Shown: piece after piece, positions 54,488 through 62,686 of the stretch
How the letters are laid out: each line of letters begins with the position of its first letter
Position numbering within the stretch: position 1 is the first letter of the stretch
Assembly (NCBI GenBank): GCA_035517775.1
Contig: DATIYF010000082.1
Location: 51,944 to 115,943, forward strand
Length of the DNA: 64,000 bases
Direction of reading: 5' to 3'
From: DATIYF01 sp035517775
Lineage (GTDB): Bacteria; Acidobacteriota; Terriglobia; Terriglobales; Acidobacteriaceae
Program-made: the position numbers and the translations under genes
Notes under the pieces: model-generated
What the model was told of the DNA's origin: nothing
What the model saw: only the letters and a program-made list of their open reading frames with translations
The model's database searches: none

Positions 54488-54967
54488 TTACTCAATCCTT
54501 TTCCTGCACTCCTCCAATACTACGTCCATCTTTTCCGGCGTCAGATTCTCATGAAAATCGTAGTTCACCTGCACCGCCGGTGCCCAGCTGCATCCGCCGA
54601 TGCACTCGACTTCTTCGAGCGTAAACATTCCATCCGCCGTCGTGCCCTTATGGCCGATGCCCAGCTTCCTCTCGCAGTGCTCGAAAAGCTCCTCGCCGCC
54701 GCGCAGCATGCAGGCTATATTGGTGCATACCTGCACGTTGAATTTCCCCCGCGGCCTGGTGGTCAGCATGGAGTAGTAGCTGATTACGGTGCGCACATCG
54801 AGCTCGGTCAGTTCCAGCCGTGCGGCGATCTCGGCGACGATCTCGTCGCTCAAGTATCCAGCTTCGTCCTGCGCATAAAGCAGCGTCGGCACCAGCACCG
54901 AGCGCTTGGTCGGATAGTGCGTCAGCATCTCGGTGAACCGAGCTTCGAAATCATCCGAGAATCTCAA
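54488..54967 (-). CDS. nuoE: NADH-quinone oxidoreductase subunit E
   Basis: A 159-residue thioredoxin-like subunit with the 2Fe-2S cluster N1a: VCTNIACMLRG and later ECIGGCSWAPAV provide the four Cys. Pairs with NuoF to hold the FMN site. It overlaps nuoD by 4 bases at its start. Confidence 0.96.
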   Translation of the reverse strand: MRFSDDFEARFTEMLTHYPTKRSVLVPTLLYAQDEAGYLSDEIVAEIAARLELTELDVRTVISYYSMLTTRPRGKFNVQVCTNIACMLRGGEELFEHCERKLGIGHKGTTADGMFTLEEVECIGGCSWAPAVQVNYDFHENLTPEKMDVVLEECRKRIE

Positions 54968-56169
54968 CGGTCAATCTCTCCCAGCACAATATCAATGCTT
55001 CCGATCGCTGCCACCACATCCGCGATCAGGCGCCCCTCGCACATCTTCGGCAGGGTCTGCATATTAGCCAGGCACGCCGACCGCATGTGCACCCGGTAAG
55101 GTTTGGCGGTGCCATCGCTCACCACGTAATACCCCATTTCCCCGCGCGGCGACTCCACTGCTTGATAGATCTCACCCTCCGGCACGGCAAAGCCTTCCGT
55201 AATAATCTTAAAGTGATAGATGAGCGCTTCCATCTGCGTCTTCATCTTCTCGCGGTCGGGCAGCACTACATGCGGCGCGTCGGCTTTAATCGGCCCCTCG
55301 GGCATTCCATCGAGGGCCTGCTGCACAATCGCGATGGATTCCCGCAGTTCCTGCACCCGGCACAGGTAACGGGCATACACATCGCCCTCGTTGCTCACCG
55401 GCACTTTGAACTTGAAATTCTCATAGCCGGAATACGGCATATCCCGCCGCAGGTCGAAATCCACGCCGCTGCCGCGCAATGTCGGCCCGCTCGCGCCCAG
55501 CGCCAGCGCGTCTTCCCTGGAAATGGTTGCCACGCCTTGCGTGCGCATTTTCCAGATGGGATTGCCGGTCAGCAGATCTTCGTACTCATCCACGCAGGCA
55601 GGGAAGCGCCGGGCAAAGTCCCGCACCCGGTCAAAGAAATCGAGCGGCGGCGGCAGTGCGATTCCACCCACCCGGAAATAAGAGGTCATCATGCGCTGCC
55701 CGCTGACTGCTTCGAACAGCCGCAGAATGTCTTCCCGCTCGCGGAAGCAGTACAGAAACACCGTCATGGCGCCGATATCCAGCGCATGCGTGCCCAGCCA
55801 GACCAGGTGCGAGTTGATGCGCGTGAGCTCATTCAATAAAACCCGCAACCATTGCGCCCGCGGCGGAATTTCCAGCCCCAGCAGCTTCTCCACCGCCAGC
55901 ACGTAACACAGGTTGTTCGTCATGGGGCAGAGATAATCAATGCGGTCGGTCAGGGGCACCACCTGCTGATAGAACTTGGCCTCGCAGGTCTTTTCGATTC
56001 CCGTGTGCAGGTAGCCGATATCGGGCATGATCCGCACCACGGTTTCCCCGTCAATTTCCAGGATCAACCGCAGCACCCCGTGCGTGGAAGGGTGTTGCGG
56101 CCCCATGTTCAGGATCATGGTGCGGTCCTGGCCGGGTTCGAGCACCGGGGTGGGCGTCAGGTGGGCCAT
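54964..56169 (-). CDS. nuoD: NADH-quinone oxidoreductase subunit D
   Basis: A 401-residue 49-kDa-type subunit at the quinone site. Landmarks: NMGPQHPSTHGVLRLILEIDGE and PDIGYLHTGIEKTCEAKFYQQ. The gene is separate from nuoC (5-base gap), not fused as in E. coli. Part of the Q module that normally works with NuoB. Confidence 0.96.
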   Translation of the reverse strand: MAHLTPTPVLEPGQDRTMILNMGPQHPSTHGVLRLILEIDGETVVRIMPDIGYLHTGIEKTCEAKFYQQVVPLTDRIDYLCPMTNNLCYVLAVEKLLGLEIPPRAQWLRVLLNELTRINSHLVWLGTHALDIGAMTVFLYCFREREDILRLFEAVSGQRMMTSYFRVGGIALPPPLDFFDRVRDFARRFPACVDEYEDLLTGNPIWKMRTQGVATISREDALALGASGPTLRGSGVDFDLRRDMPYSGYENFKFKVPVSNEGDVYARYLCRVQELRESIAIVQQALDGMPEGPIKADAPHVVLPDREKMKTQMEALIYHFKIITEGFAVPEGEIYQAVESPRGEMGYYVVSDGTAKPYRVHMRSACLANMQTLPKMCEGRLIADVVAAIGSIDIVLGEIDR

Positions 56170-56174
56170 AGAGA

Positions 56175-56672
56175 TTAGCGGAAGCCCTCCACGGGATAGT
56201 CCTTACGCAAGGGATAACCCTCCCAGTTCTCCGGCATCAGCAGCCGCCGCAAATAGGGATGCCCGGCAAAGCGCACACCGAACAGGTCGTACACTTCGCG
56301 CTCAAAGTAGTTGGCTGCGGGCCACACCGAAGTGACCGATTCCAGCGCAGGGCTGTCGCCTTCCAGCTTTACCTTCAGACGAACGCGCTCCTTCTTTGCC
56401 ATGGAGAGCAGGTGATAGACCACCTCGAACCGGGGCTCCGAGGGATAGCGGTCAAGGCAGGTCACATCGGAAAGAAACCGGAAAGGGCAGGCGGGATCAT
56501 CGCGCAGCACGGTGCAGGCTTCGCGAATGAGAGGCCGAGGCACATACACCGTGGTCTCGCCGCGATCGAACCTGACGCTTTCCACCGCCGCCGGGTTCCA
56601 TTCCAGCAGCCGCGCCACCGCCGGATGGCCCTTCAACTGTTCAAGGTCGGTCACTGCAGGGGTGAGCGGCAT
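56175..56672 (-). CDS. nuoC: NADH-quinone oxidoreductase subunit C
   Basis: A 165-residue 30-kDa-type subunit (FRFLSDVTCLDRYPSEPRFEVVYHLLS...YFEREVYDLFGVRFAGHPYLRRLLMPENWEGYPLRKDYP). I use ATG 56672, overlapping the nuoA stop by 4 bases; the frame open to 56927 is antisense to nuoA. nuoB would normally come between nuoA and nuoC, but the overlap leaves no room. Confidence 0.95.
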   Translation of the reverse strand: MPLTPAVTDLEQLKGHPAVARLLEWNPAAVESVRFDRGETTVYVPRPLIREACTVLRDDPACPFRFLSDVTCLDRYPSEPRFEVVYHLLSMAKKERVRLKVKLEGDSPALESVTSVWPAANYFEREVYDLFGVRFAGHPYLRRLLMPENWEGYPLRKDYPVEGFR

Positions 56673-57067
56673 CAGGCCCCACCCCGTTTGGGCGCGGTTT
56701 CGCCCCAGTCCAGAACGCCCTTCTTCCAGATGTAGAAAAATCCCACCAGCACGATCCCGATATAAACCAGCATCTCCCAGAAGCCGAACATCTTCAAATC
56801 CCGCAGAATGACCGCCCAGGGATAGAGGAACACCGCCTCTACATCGAACAGAATGAACAGCATAGCCACCAGATAAAATTTTACCGAGAAGCGCTCGCGG
56901 GCATCGCCCACCGGGGTCATGCCACACTCGTAAGGGGAAAGTTTGGCCCGGGTAGGCCGACGGTAGCCAATCAGCCAGGAAAGAAAGACAATCGCGCTCG
57001 CCAACGCCCCAGCAAGGACAAAGTGGATCAACAGCGGCAGGTAACGGGCGAAGTAATTGTCGGGCAT
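56672..57067 (-). CDS. nuoA: NADH-quinone oxidoreductase subunit A
   Basis: A 131-residue three-helix membrane subunit, the first gene of the operon. Landmarks: SPYECGMTPVGDARERFSVKFYLVAMLFILFDVEAVFLYPWAV. A sigma70-type promoter lies upstream at 57115-57142. Confidence 0.95.
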   Translation of the reverse strand: MPDNYFARYLPLLIHFVLAGALASAIVFLSWLIGYRRPTRAKLSPYECGMTPVGDARERFSVKFYLVAMLFILFDVEAVFLYPWAVILRDLKMFGFWEMLVYIGIVLVGFFYIWKKGVLDWGETAPKRGGA

Positions 57068-57114
57068 AGGCGTGCTATATATAATTCGCGCCAGCTACTG
57101 GGGAAACATTTTAG

Positions 57115-57142
57115 ATTAGAGTTTGCAACTTGTTAGTGTCAA
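57115..57142 (-). promoter_or_regulatory. Sigma70-type promoter of the nuo operon
   Basis: On the - strand a perfect -35 TTGACA (57142-57137), a 16-base spacer and -10 TCTAAT (57120-57115, 5 of 6) lie 48 bases upstream of the nuoA ATG at 57067. Placed as expected for the operon, in the divergent gap to the next + strand gene. Confidence 0.7.
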
Positions 57143-57203
57143 GCGGCGGCGGCAGTTTTGTGAAAAGCGGTTAATCGCGAAGGCAGGCCGCCGGCTGGTT
57201 CCT

Positions 57204-57791
57204 ATGATCTTCGGCTTCAATACCGACGTAAAGCACGGCGAAACCGTGTACCACGTGCAAAGCGAGGCCCGCGAGGCCGAGCTGGTGCTGCAAACCCAGG
57301 TGTTCGTGCGCGGCCGCTGCATTGGGAAGCGCAGCACTTCCTATGCCCGCCAGGCTTCGGGCGGCAGCTTCGGCGATTCCGAGAAGGAGCAGATTCTGCG
57401 CGACCAGCATCGCCTGGTGCTCAATGCCATCCGCGAAGATCAGTTGGAAAACGTTCTGGATAAGGCGGAGCCCGTAGGCCTGGCCGCCATCAAACAGCTC
57501 GACGTGCAGTGGCTGAACGCCGAGTCGGTCCACGCCGGCAATGCCCTCACCATGCGGCTGCGAGTGACGGAAGACGGCAGCGGAGTTCCGGGCGCGCGCC
57601 TGGTGGTGCGCTTTGCCCGTCCCGACGCGGCGCCCTTCTATACCCAGGTGACCACCGATACCGGCGGCCACGCCGAAATGCAGATCGAGGTGGATGAGGC
57701 CGCGCTGCCCGATTCCGCCGTCCTCGTTCAGGCCAACTACTCCGGCCGCACCGCCACCCGCAAGTTCCAGCTGCGCAAAGTCGAGGCTTGA
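57204..57791 (+). CDS. Conserved hypothetical protein
   Basis: A 195-residue protein, soluble, no signal peptide. N-terminal part MIFGFNTDVKHGETVYHVQSEARE and a helical region; a C-terminal beta-rich half (LDVQWLNAESVHAGNALTMRLRVTEDGSGVPGARLVVRF...) resembles an Ig-like beta-sandwich, but I cannot name the family. I chose ATG 57204 because the frame upstream to 57123 runs toward the nuo promoter; the start has no clear ribosome-binding site. Followed after 18 bases by thiS, with which it may be co-transcribed. Function unknown. Confidence 0.65.
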   Translation: MIFGFNTDVKHGETVYHVQSEAREAELVLQTQVFVRGRCIGKRSTSYARQASGGSFGDSEKEQILRDQHRLVLNAIREDQLENVLDKAEPVGLAAIKQLDVQWLNAESVHAGNALTMRLRVTEDGSGVPGARLVVRFARPDAAPFYTQVTTDTGGHAEMQIEVDEAALPDSAVLVQANYSGRTATRKFQLRKVEA

Positions 57792-57809
57792 GACTCGCAG
57801 ACCCTTTTC

Positions 57810-58028
57810 ATGACTCTCGAAATCAATGGTGAAGCCCGGCAGTTCGAGGCTCCTTTATCGCTCGCCGCCCTCATCGAGCAGCTGGGCATGAAGACGGATC
57901 GTGTCGCCGTCGAGCTCAACCGCAGCATCGTGGCGCGCGAGCATTGGCCCATCACCGCTCTCCAGGAGGGCGATCGTCTTGAGATCGTGCACTTCGTCGG
58001 GGGCGGTGCTCTTTCGCGGCGCTCCTAG
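57810..58028 (+). CDS. thiS: Sulfur carrier protein ThiS-like, with C-terminal extension
   Basis: A 72-residue ubiquitin-like protein: MTLEINGEARQF at the N-terminus and GDRLEIVHFVGGG near the end, the ThiS pattern. ThiS normally stops at the Gly-Gly to be activated as a thiocarboxylate, but here ALSRRS follows GGG. Either processing is needed or this is a variant. No other thi gene is adjacent. The hypothetical gene 18 bases upstream may share a transcript. Confidence 0.8.
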   Translation: MTLEINGEARQFEAPLSLAALIEQLGMKTDRVAVELNRSIVAREHWPITALQEGDRLEIVHFVGGGALSRRS

Positions 58029-58094
58029 GCCGGGCGTTATCATCGGCCCAACTTGCCCAGAACTCTTCTAGTCAACCTTTGCCCATATCCACAG

Positions 58095-58122
58095 TTGACA
58101 GTCACCCTCTTCTGCCTAGAAT
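58095..58122 (+). promoter_or_regulatory. Sigma70 promoter of the MerR-type gene
   Basis: Perfect -35 TTGACA (58095-58100), a 16-base gap and -10 TAGAAT (58117-58122, 5 of 6). The start codon of the MerR-type gene is at 58163. The first palindrome (58120-58134) overlaps the -10 element. Confidence 0.75.
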
Positions 58123-58159
58123 GTTTCAAACATTGAGCCATCTGATTGTTTGAAACATT
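58120..58159. promoter_or_regulatory. Twin palindromic operator upstream of merR-type gene
   Basis: AATGTTTCAAACATT (58120-58134) and ATTGTTTGAAACATT (58145-58159) are each near-palindromic and are inverted copies of one another (14 of 15 bases). Their centres are 25 bases apart. They cover the -10 and start region immediately before the MerR-type ATG, so a repressor bound here would block the gene's own transcription. Confidence 0.75.
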
Positions 58160-58162
58160 TCC

Positions 58163-58636
58163 ATGCAGCAAAGTTTCACATCCCGCGAGATCGTAAGTCT
58201 CACCGGAATCACTCCGCGTCAGCTGCAGTGGTGGGATGAGCGGGGCATCGTGGTTCCGGCCCGTTACGGCCACCACCGCATCTATTCGTTCGAAGATCTC
58301 ACCGAAATCGCCGTCATCTGCGAATTGCGCGGGCGCGGCTTTTCTCTGCAGCGGGTGCGCAAGGTGGTGCGCTTCCTGCAGCGCGAATTCGGCAAGCGGC
58401 TGGCGGAAGCGGTAAGCGGAACCTCCGGCTATCATCTGCTGACCGACGGCAGCACTCTCTACCTTGAGACTTCCGCGCGCCAGATTCTCGACATCCTAAA
58501 AAATTCCCGCCAGCCCATGCTGGCCATCTGCCTGAGCGATACCGTGCGCCAGGTGCGCGCCGTGGTTCGCGGCGGCAAGAAACGCAGCGCATTCGCAGCC
58601 TCGGCTCGCGTTCTGCGCAAAGACCGAAGGGCCTGA
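58163..58636 (+). CDS. MerR-family transcriptional regulator
   Basis: A 157-residue protein with an N-terminal MerR helix-turn-helix (FTSREIVSLTGITPRQLQWWDERGIVVPARYGHHRIYSFEDL) followed by a helical region. It has no Cys metal-binding site or known ligand domain. Its promoter carries twin palindromes, indicating autoregulation. The downstream 87-residue zinc-ribbon protein gene is 20 bases away. Confidence 0.88.
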   Translation: MQQSFTSREIVSLTGITPRQLQWWDERGIVVPARYGHHRIYSFEDLTEIAVICELRGRGFSLQRVRKVVRFLQREFGKRLAEAVSGTSGYHLLTDGSTLYLETSARQILDILKNSRQPMLAICLSDTVRQVRAVVRGGKKRSAFAASARVLRKDRRA

Positions 58637-58656
58637 CCGGGGAGCAGGGAGGCGCT

Positions 58657-58920
58657 ATGGTGGGTGAGATCGAAGTGCTCAGCGAATGGATTCCGGAGCA
58701 GATGCTTCCCGGAACCATCTTCGTCCTGGAAAACGCCGGCGAAGTCGGCGAGAAGGACGATCCCTACTGGGCGGTCCTCGCCTGCCCCGATTGCGGGACC
58801 CTGGGCTTGATTACCCGCAAGCAGATCGCCGGATTACTGCCGGTCATTTGCGGCTCCGGGCAATGCTCGGCGCAGTTCTTCATTCACAACGACGAGATCG
58901 TGCCTCGCAAACCGAGCTGA
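58657..58920 (+). CDS. Small zinc-ribbon hypothetical protein
   Basis: An 87-residue protein: CPDCG in the middle and CGSGQC 22 residues later give a two-pair Cys zinc ribbon, with an acidic N-terminus (GEIEVLSEWIPEQMLPGTIFV). I do not recognise the family. It follows the MerR-type gene by 20 bases on the same strand and may be regulated by it. Confidence 0.65.
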   Translation: MVGEIEVLSEWIPEQMLPGTIFVLENAGEVGEKDDPYWAVLACPDCGTLGLITRKQIAGLLPVICGSGQCSAQFFIHNDEIVPRKPS

Positions 58921-59124
58921 AAGCGGCCGTACCCAGGGCCCGCGACAAGTTCTCTAACGAGAGGGCTTTCGGAAAACGCTATCGTCAATCGGCACATCGA
59001 CGCCAAGTTTCACCTGGACAATGGTTTTTAGCGCGTAATGGCCAGCAGGAGGCGGCCTAGGACTTCCCGCATTGAATCAAGATTCTCCAGCTTAAGAGTC
59101 CCGAAGAACCCGGCCGTATTTCTC

Positions 59125-60288
59125 TCAGTTCTTTGTCGCCTTTGAACTCTCCAGCGCCACCGGAATCTGCTCCACAATCTCGATGCCGAACCCTTCGAGC
59201 GCCGCCACTTTTCGCGGATGGTTGGTTAGCAGCCGGATGCGGCGGAGATTCAAGTCAGAGAGAATCTGCGCCCCAATGCCGATTTCCCGCTGCGTCTTGC
59301 GCTCGCTTTCGGGCAGGGCGGGCATGCGCTTATCGCGATGAAAGGTGAGCGCCGTACGCTCGCCGACCTTCTCTACCGAAAATCCCTGCGAAGTCTGGTG
59401 CAAATAGATCAGTGCGCCCCGGCCCTCATGGGCAATCGCCTGCAGCGAGCCTTCCATGGTGCTGCGGCACTCGCAGGCGGTTGATCCGAACACGTCCCCC
59501 AGCAGGCAATGGGAGTGCATGCGCACCAGGACTGGTTCCTCGCCGTTTTCAATCTCGCCTCGAATCAGCGCCACGTGCGATTCGCCGCCATCCACTTCGC
59601 TTTCATAGGCGATGAGCCGGAACTCTCCGTAAGGTGTGCCCACCAGGGCCTCGCCTACGCGGTGCACGTAACGCTCATGCTGCATACGGTAGCGGATCAG
59701 TTCAGCCACGGTCAGCATTTTCAGTCCGTGGATGCCGCAGAATTCCGTCAGGTCGGGAATGCGCGCCATGCTGCCATCGTCGCGCATGATTTCGCAGATC
59801 ACGCCCGCCGGAACCAGGCCGGCCAACCGCGCCAGGTCCACCGAGGCCTCTGTCTGCCCCGCCCGCACCAGCACACCGCCCTTACGGGCACGCAAAGGGA
59901 AGACATGCCCCGGCCGGGCCAGGTCCGCGGGCCGCGTTGCCGGATCAATCGCCACCTGGATGGTCTTTGCTCTGTCAAAGGCCGAAATTCCCGTGGTGAC
60001 CCCTTGCCGCGCATCAATCGCTTCGCAAAAGGCGGTGCCGTAGTTCGAGGTGTTTTCGGCGCTCATCGGGCCCAGGCGCAAATGGTCGAGCCGTTCCTCG
60101 GTCATGGCCAGGCAGATCAGCCCCCGGCCAAACTTCGCCATGAAATTGATCGCTTCGGGAGTGATCTTTTCCGCTGCCAGGGTGAGGTCGCCTTCATTTT
60201 CGCGGTCCTGGTCATCCACCACGACAATCATGCGCCCGGCGCGGATCTCCTCGATCGCTGCGGGCACGTCGCTGAAGGGCAGATTCAT
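59125..60288 (-). CDS. ribBA: Bifunctional 3,4-dihydroxy-2-butanone-4-phosphate synthase / GTP cyclohydrolase II
   Basis: A 387-residue fusion, riboflavin biosynthesis. Residues about 1-200 are RibB ([20 protein letters not shown] with the metal-binding Glu/Asp group; [12 protein letters not shown]). Residues about 205-387 are RibA: the zinc Cys in [18 protein letters not shown] and the GTP-site [11 protein letters not shown] region. I use ATG 60288 (MNLPFSDVP); the upstream frame to 60396 includes a terminator hairpin. No FMN riboswitch seen upstream. Confidence 0.93.
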   Translation of the reverse strand: MNLPFSDVPAAIEEIRAGRMIVVVDDQDRENEGDLTLAAEKITPEAINFMAKFGRGLICLAMTEERLDHLRLGPMSAENTSNYGTAFCEAIDARQGVTTGISAFDRAKTIQVAIDPATRPADLARPGHVFPLRARKGGVLVRAGQTEASVDLARLAGLVPAGVICEIMRDDGSMARIPDLTEFCGIHGLKMLTVAELIRYRMQHERYVHRVGEALVGTPYGEFRLIAYESEVDGGESHVALIRGEIENGEEPVLVRMHSHCLLGDVFGSTACECRSTMEGSLQAIAHEGRGALIYLHQTSQGFSVEKVGERTALTFHRDKRMPALPESERKTQREIGIGAQILSDLNLRRIRLLTNHPRKVAALEGFGIEIVEQIPVALESSKATKN

Positions 60289-60356
60289 GCTGCGATTGTA
60301 GCAAAGGGTATTCAGTTCAGATGGAAGCCCTTCGTTTAAGTCTTTATGGCTCAAAA

Positions 60357-60387
60357 GCAAAGGGCCGCCGGTTTCGGCGGCCCTTGC
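60357..60387 (-). terminator. Rho-independent-type terminator
   Basis: A 10-bp perfect stem (60360-60369 with 60376-60385) and 6-base loop lies between the 75-residue gene's stop (60404) and the ribBA start. On the - strand it is followed by a short T-rich run (TTTGCTTTTG). Likely ends transcription of the upstream small gene. Confidence 0.7.
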
Positions 60388-60403
60388 CAACTTCACTCCA
60401 ACC

Positions 60404-60631
60404 TCAGAGCGTGGATTCGATCTCGAAGCCCCACGCCTCCAGCAAAGGTTCAGGAATGTACTTCGAGTTCTTGTTGCGGCGCGCCCACTCCCGCAGCCGG
60501 GTGGAGCGCAAGTACTGGTCAGGAGACAACTTATACTCCTTCACCACCTGCTCGAATTCGGTGACCGTGGGAACAATCGGCCCGATCGGCTCGGGCTTGC
60601 CCCAGTTAGGATTTCCGCGTCGCTTCGCCAT
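60404..60631 (-). CDS. Conserved small hypothetical protein
   Basis: A 75-residue basic, soluble protein: N-terminal AKRRGNPNWGKPEPIGPIVPTVTEFEQVVKEY and C-terminal RLREWARRNKNSKYIPEPLLEAWGF. Possibly DNA- or RNA-binding by charge; no known domain. Start ATG 60631. Followed by a terminator hairpin and then ribBA on the same strand. Function not recognised. Confidence 0.65.
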   Translation of the reverse strand: MAKRRGNPNWGKPEPIGPIVPTVTEFEQVVKEYKLSPDQYLRSTRLREWARRNKNSKYIPEPLLEAWGFEIESTL

Positions 60632-61209
60632 CGTATTTATGCCTCAACCTGAGATGAACAGATTGCCCGTCTGTAATGCTTAGATTCGTCGGAGCCTTCT
60701 ATGGATTCACTCTACGACGTTGGCCGCGAGAAACTTTAGCCGGGCCTGCACAAAACACATCCTGACCACAGGAGACCGATCATTCTAAGGTGAATTCTGG
60801 AGTCAAGTCAAACCCTATTGCGCACCCCTCATCATGCCCTGGAATCGAGGTAACGTTATGCAAGTAATGACTTTATCGCCATAAGCGCAGTGTTGACAGA
60901 CGCAGTTCCTTTCCCCTTTAGGCCGCAGCCCGCTCTGGCAGAAAGCCTGGATCGGATAAATGCCTCTGCTGGCGCAGCTTGGCAACCTTTTAACGGCCTT
61001 GCAATACGGTATTCCTATTAGAAAGCCAACTATAAGTAAATAAAAGCGTTATTCGAGGTGAAGGCAGCCCTGCCGGCCAGCGCTCAACATGACGAGCGTA
61101 ACCCTGCCACGGAACTCATGCGTTGACGCATCCGGCTTCGGGTTCGAACATGGGAGATAAGGCTCACTGTCGCCAATCTCTCAGCGGGCCCCTGAGGCCA
61201 TTTGTCATC
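60632..61209. other. 578-base intergenic region
   Basis: No gene seen between the divergent 75-residue gene and the receiver-PilZ gene. It contains an isolated TTGACA (60893-60898) with only a weak -10 partner. It is AT-richer than its neighbours. The 5' frame of the next gene opens at 61123 but its domain starts at 61210. I find no riboswitch or tRNA that I can support. Confidence 0.6.
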
Positions 61210-62322
61210 ATGCGGTTGCAATCGCTAGTGCTCTGTTCAGACGAGAAAATCCTGCGCGTGCTGCGCCGCGTGCTCAGCGATCTGGAGATTCTGATTGACC
61301 ACAGCAGCGAGGGCGATGACGCCATCCATAAGCTCACCCGCCAGCGTTACGAGGCGGTTATTGTGGACTACAGCAATGAGCGCGTGGCCTCGCAGGTGCT
61401 TCGCAGCGCCCGCTCGGCTCCCGTCAACAAGCGCGCGGTGGTGGTGGCCATCCTCGATGCCGATAAGGCCATGCGCGGCGCCTTCGATCTGGGCGCCCAC
61501 TTCGTTCTCTATAAGCCCATCTCGACCGAGCGCGCCCGCAGCAGTTTCCGCGCCGCCCGCGCTCTGATGAAGCGCGAGCGCCGGCGCAACACCCGCATTC
61601 CGGTCGAAATCCCGGTGACCATGCGGTTTGATGGCGGGGCTTCGCAGAAGACCGTGACCTCCGATCTCAGCGAAGGCGGCATCGCGGTACACCATGCCCC
61701 CCGCTGCAAGCAGCCGAGCACCATCGGCTTGTCATTCGTTCTGCCCGCCAGCGAATTCAAGGTGGAGTGCAAAGCCGAGGTGGCATGGGTCAACTCCGGC
61801 CGCCAGGCTGGACTGCGTTTTCTCGATCCCCCTACCGAGATCTGCCACCAACTGAAGCACTGGGTGGATAGCCATGCCCCAGAGCTCGAGCAGGACGACC
61901 CGCCGACCCCTTGCAAGCTTACCGACCTGAGCCCCAACTGTGGATATCTGGAGACGGTCGCTCCCTTTCCCGTGCGGACCAAGGTCACGCTCGCCATGGG
62001 CGTCGAAGAACTGAAGGTCGAAGTGGGAGGCGTGGTGCGCGTGGCCCACCCCGAAGTTGGCATGGGAGTTGAGTTTGCCCAGAATGATCCCCAGCAGCGC
62101 GGGCAAGTAGAGAAATTTATCCAGGCTTTGATTCAGAGCGGCGGCTCAATACCGGAAATCCTGGTTCAGCCCGAGGGACTGGAAGAGGGCGAATCCGGGG
62201 CCGCTTTGCCCAGCCCCCAGATGGAAGATCCCTTGCTTGATCTGTTCCGCAGTCAAGCCGGCCTGCACGTTGAAGCCTTTCGCGTGGAGTTACAGAAGCA
62301 GCGCGCCCCCGCCAACGCGTGA
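61210..62322 (+). CDS. Receiver-PilZ domain protein
   Basis: A 370-residue protein. Residues about 1-120 are a response-regulator receiver: acidic pair D11/E12, phosphoacceptor D53 (VIVDYS), Lys K102 (LYKPI). From about 122 comes a PilZ domain with cyclic-di-GMP binding motifs RRNTR (R125-R129) and DLSEGG (D152, S154, G157); a second PilZ-like segment (LTDLSPNCGYLE, about 240-315) lacks the first motif. It thus may link two-component signalling to c-di-GMP, perhaps motility or surface structures. Start at ATG 61210 chosen as the receiver begins there; earlier starts at 61150 or 61123 are possible. Confidence 0.78.
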   Translation: MRLQSLVLCSDEKILRVLRRVLSDLEILIDHSSEGDDAIHKLTRQRYEAVIVDYSNERVASQVLRSARSAPVNKRAVVVAILDADKAMRGAFDLGAHFVLYKPISTERARSSFRAARALMKRERRRNTRIPVEIPVTMRFDGGASQKTVTSDLSEGGIAVHHAPRCKQPSTIGLSFVLPASEFKVECKAEVAWVNSGRQAGLRFLDPPTEICHQLKHWVDSHAPELEQDDPPTPCKLTDLSPNCGYLETVAPFPVRTKVTLAMGVEELKVEVGGVVRVAHPEVGMGVEFAQNDPQQRGQVEKFIQALIQSGGSIPEILVQPEGLEEGESGAALPSPQMEDPLLDLFRSQAGLHVEAFRVELQKQRAPANA

Positions 62323-62362
62323 TGCTGTTCCCCAACTAAGTTCTGGCTGTAGAATGCGGCAG

Positions 62363-62461
62363 GCGCTGACTCGCCCGGGTGGCGAAACTGGCAGACGCAC
62401 GGGACTTAAAATCCCGGGTCCCGAGAGGGACGTACCGGTTCAATTCCGGTCCCGGGCACCA
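62363..62461 (+). repeat. Direct repeat copy 1 (around tRNA-Leu)
   Basis: A 99-base segment covering tRNA-Leu and ten preceding bases is repeated at 63695-63793, exactly 1332 bases downstream, with four mismatches: two before the tRNA and two in its variable arm. Flanks diverge immediately after the CCA end. Confidence 0.85.
62373..62461 (+). tRNA. tRNA-Leu (anticodon UAA), copy 1
   Basis: An 89-base type II tRNA with 7-bp acceptor stem (GCCCGGG with CCCGGGC), anticodon stem CGGGA/TCCCG and loop CTTAAAA giving anticodon TAA, a T-arm with TTCAATT, and encoded CCA. Variable arm stem GTCCC-GAGA-GGGAC is fully paired. Reads UUA/UUG codons. Confidence 0.93.
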
Positions 62462-62662
62462 TCCCCGGGCAGTGCTCACTGTGCCTTGAGCATGACGCTT
62501 GCCAGCATCCGCCGTACGGCCTCCGACTGCGCGGTGACCCGCCAAGGTCATCACTTGCAGGCGGCTCGGCGCGCTCAGAGTGTCCATAGTCATCCCGCCC
62601 CGACATAGCCAGCGAGCGGCCTTCCCCTTCCTGTACAACAGCGGACTTGACATGGACGGATA

Positions 62663-62686
62663 ATCCACTACCATATGGTTGTGGAT
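62663..62686. promoter_or_regulatory. 24-bp palindrome over the ArsR start codon
   Basis: ATCCAC-TA-CCATATGG-TT-GTGGAT: 11 of 12 base pairs match. It overlaps the ArsR ATG (62675) and lies 10 bases after a perfect TTGACA (62647-62652). Likely autoregulatory operator for the ArsR-type repressor. Confidence 0.75.

Noticed and set aside
53074..54624. A 516-codon + strand open frame
   Set aside because: Antisense to nuoF and nuoE; no recognisable protein features.
60289..60403. FMN riboswitch before ribBA
   Set aside because: I looked for the conserved FMN-element motifs and found none; the region holds a terminator hairpin of the upstream gene.
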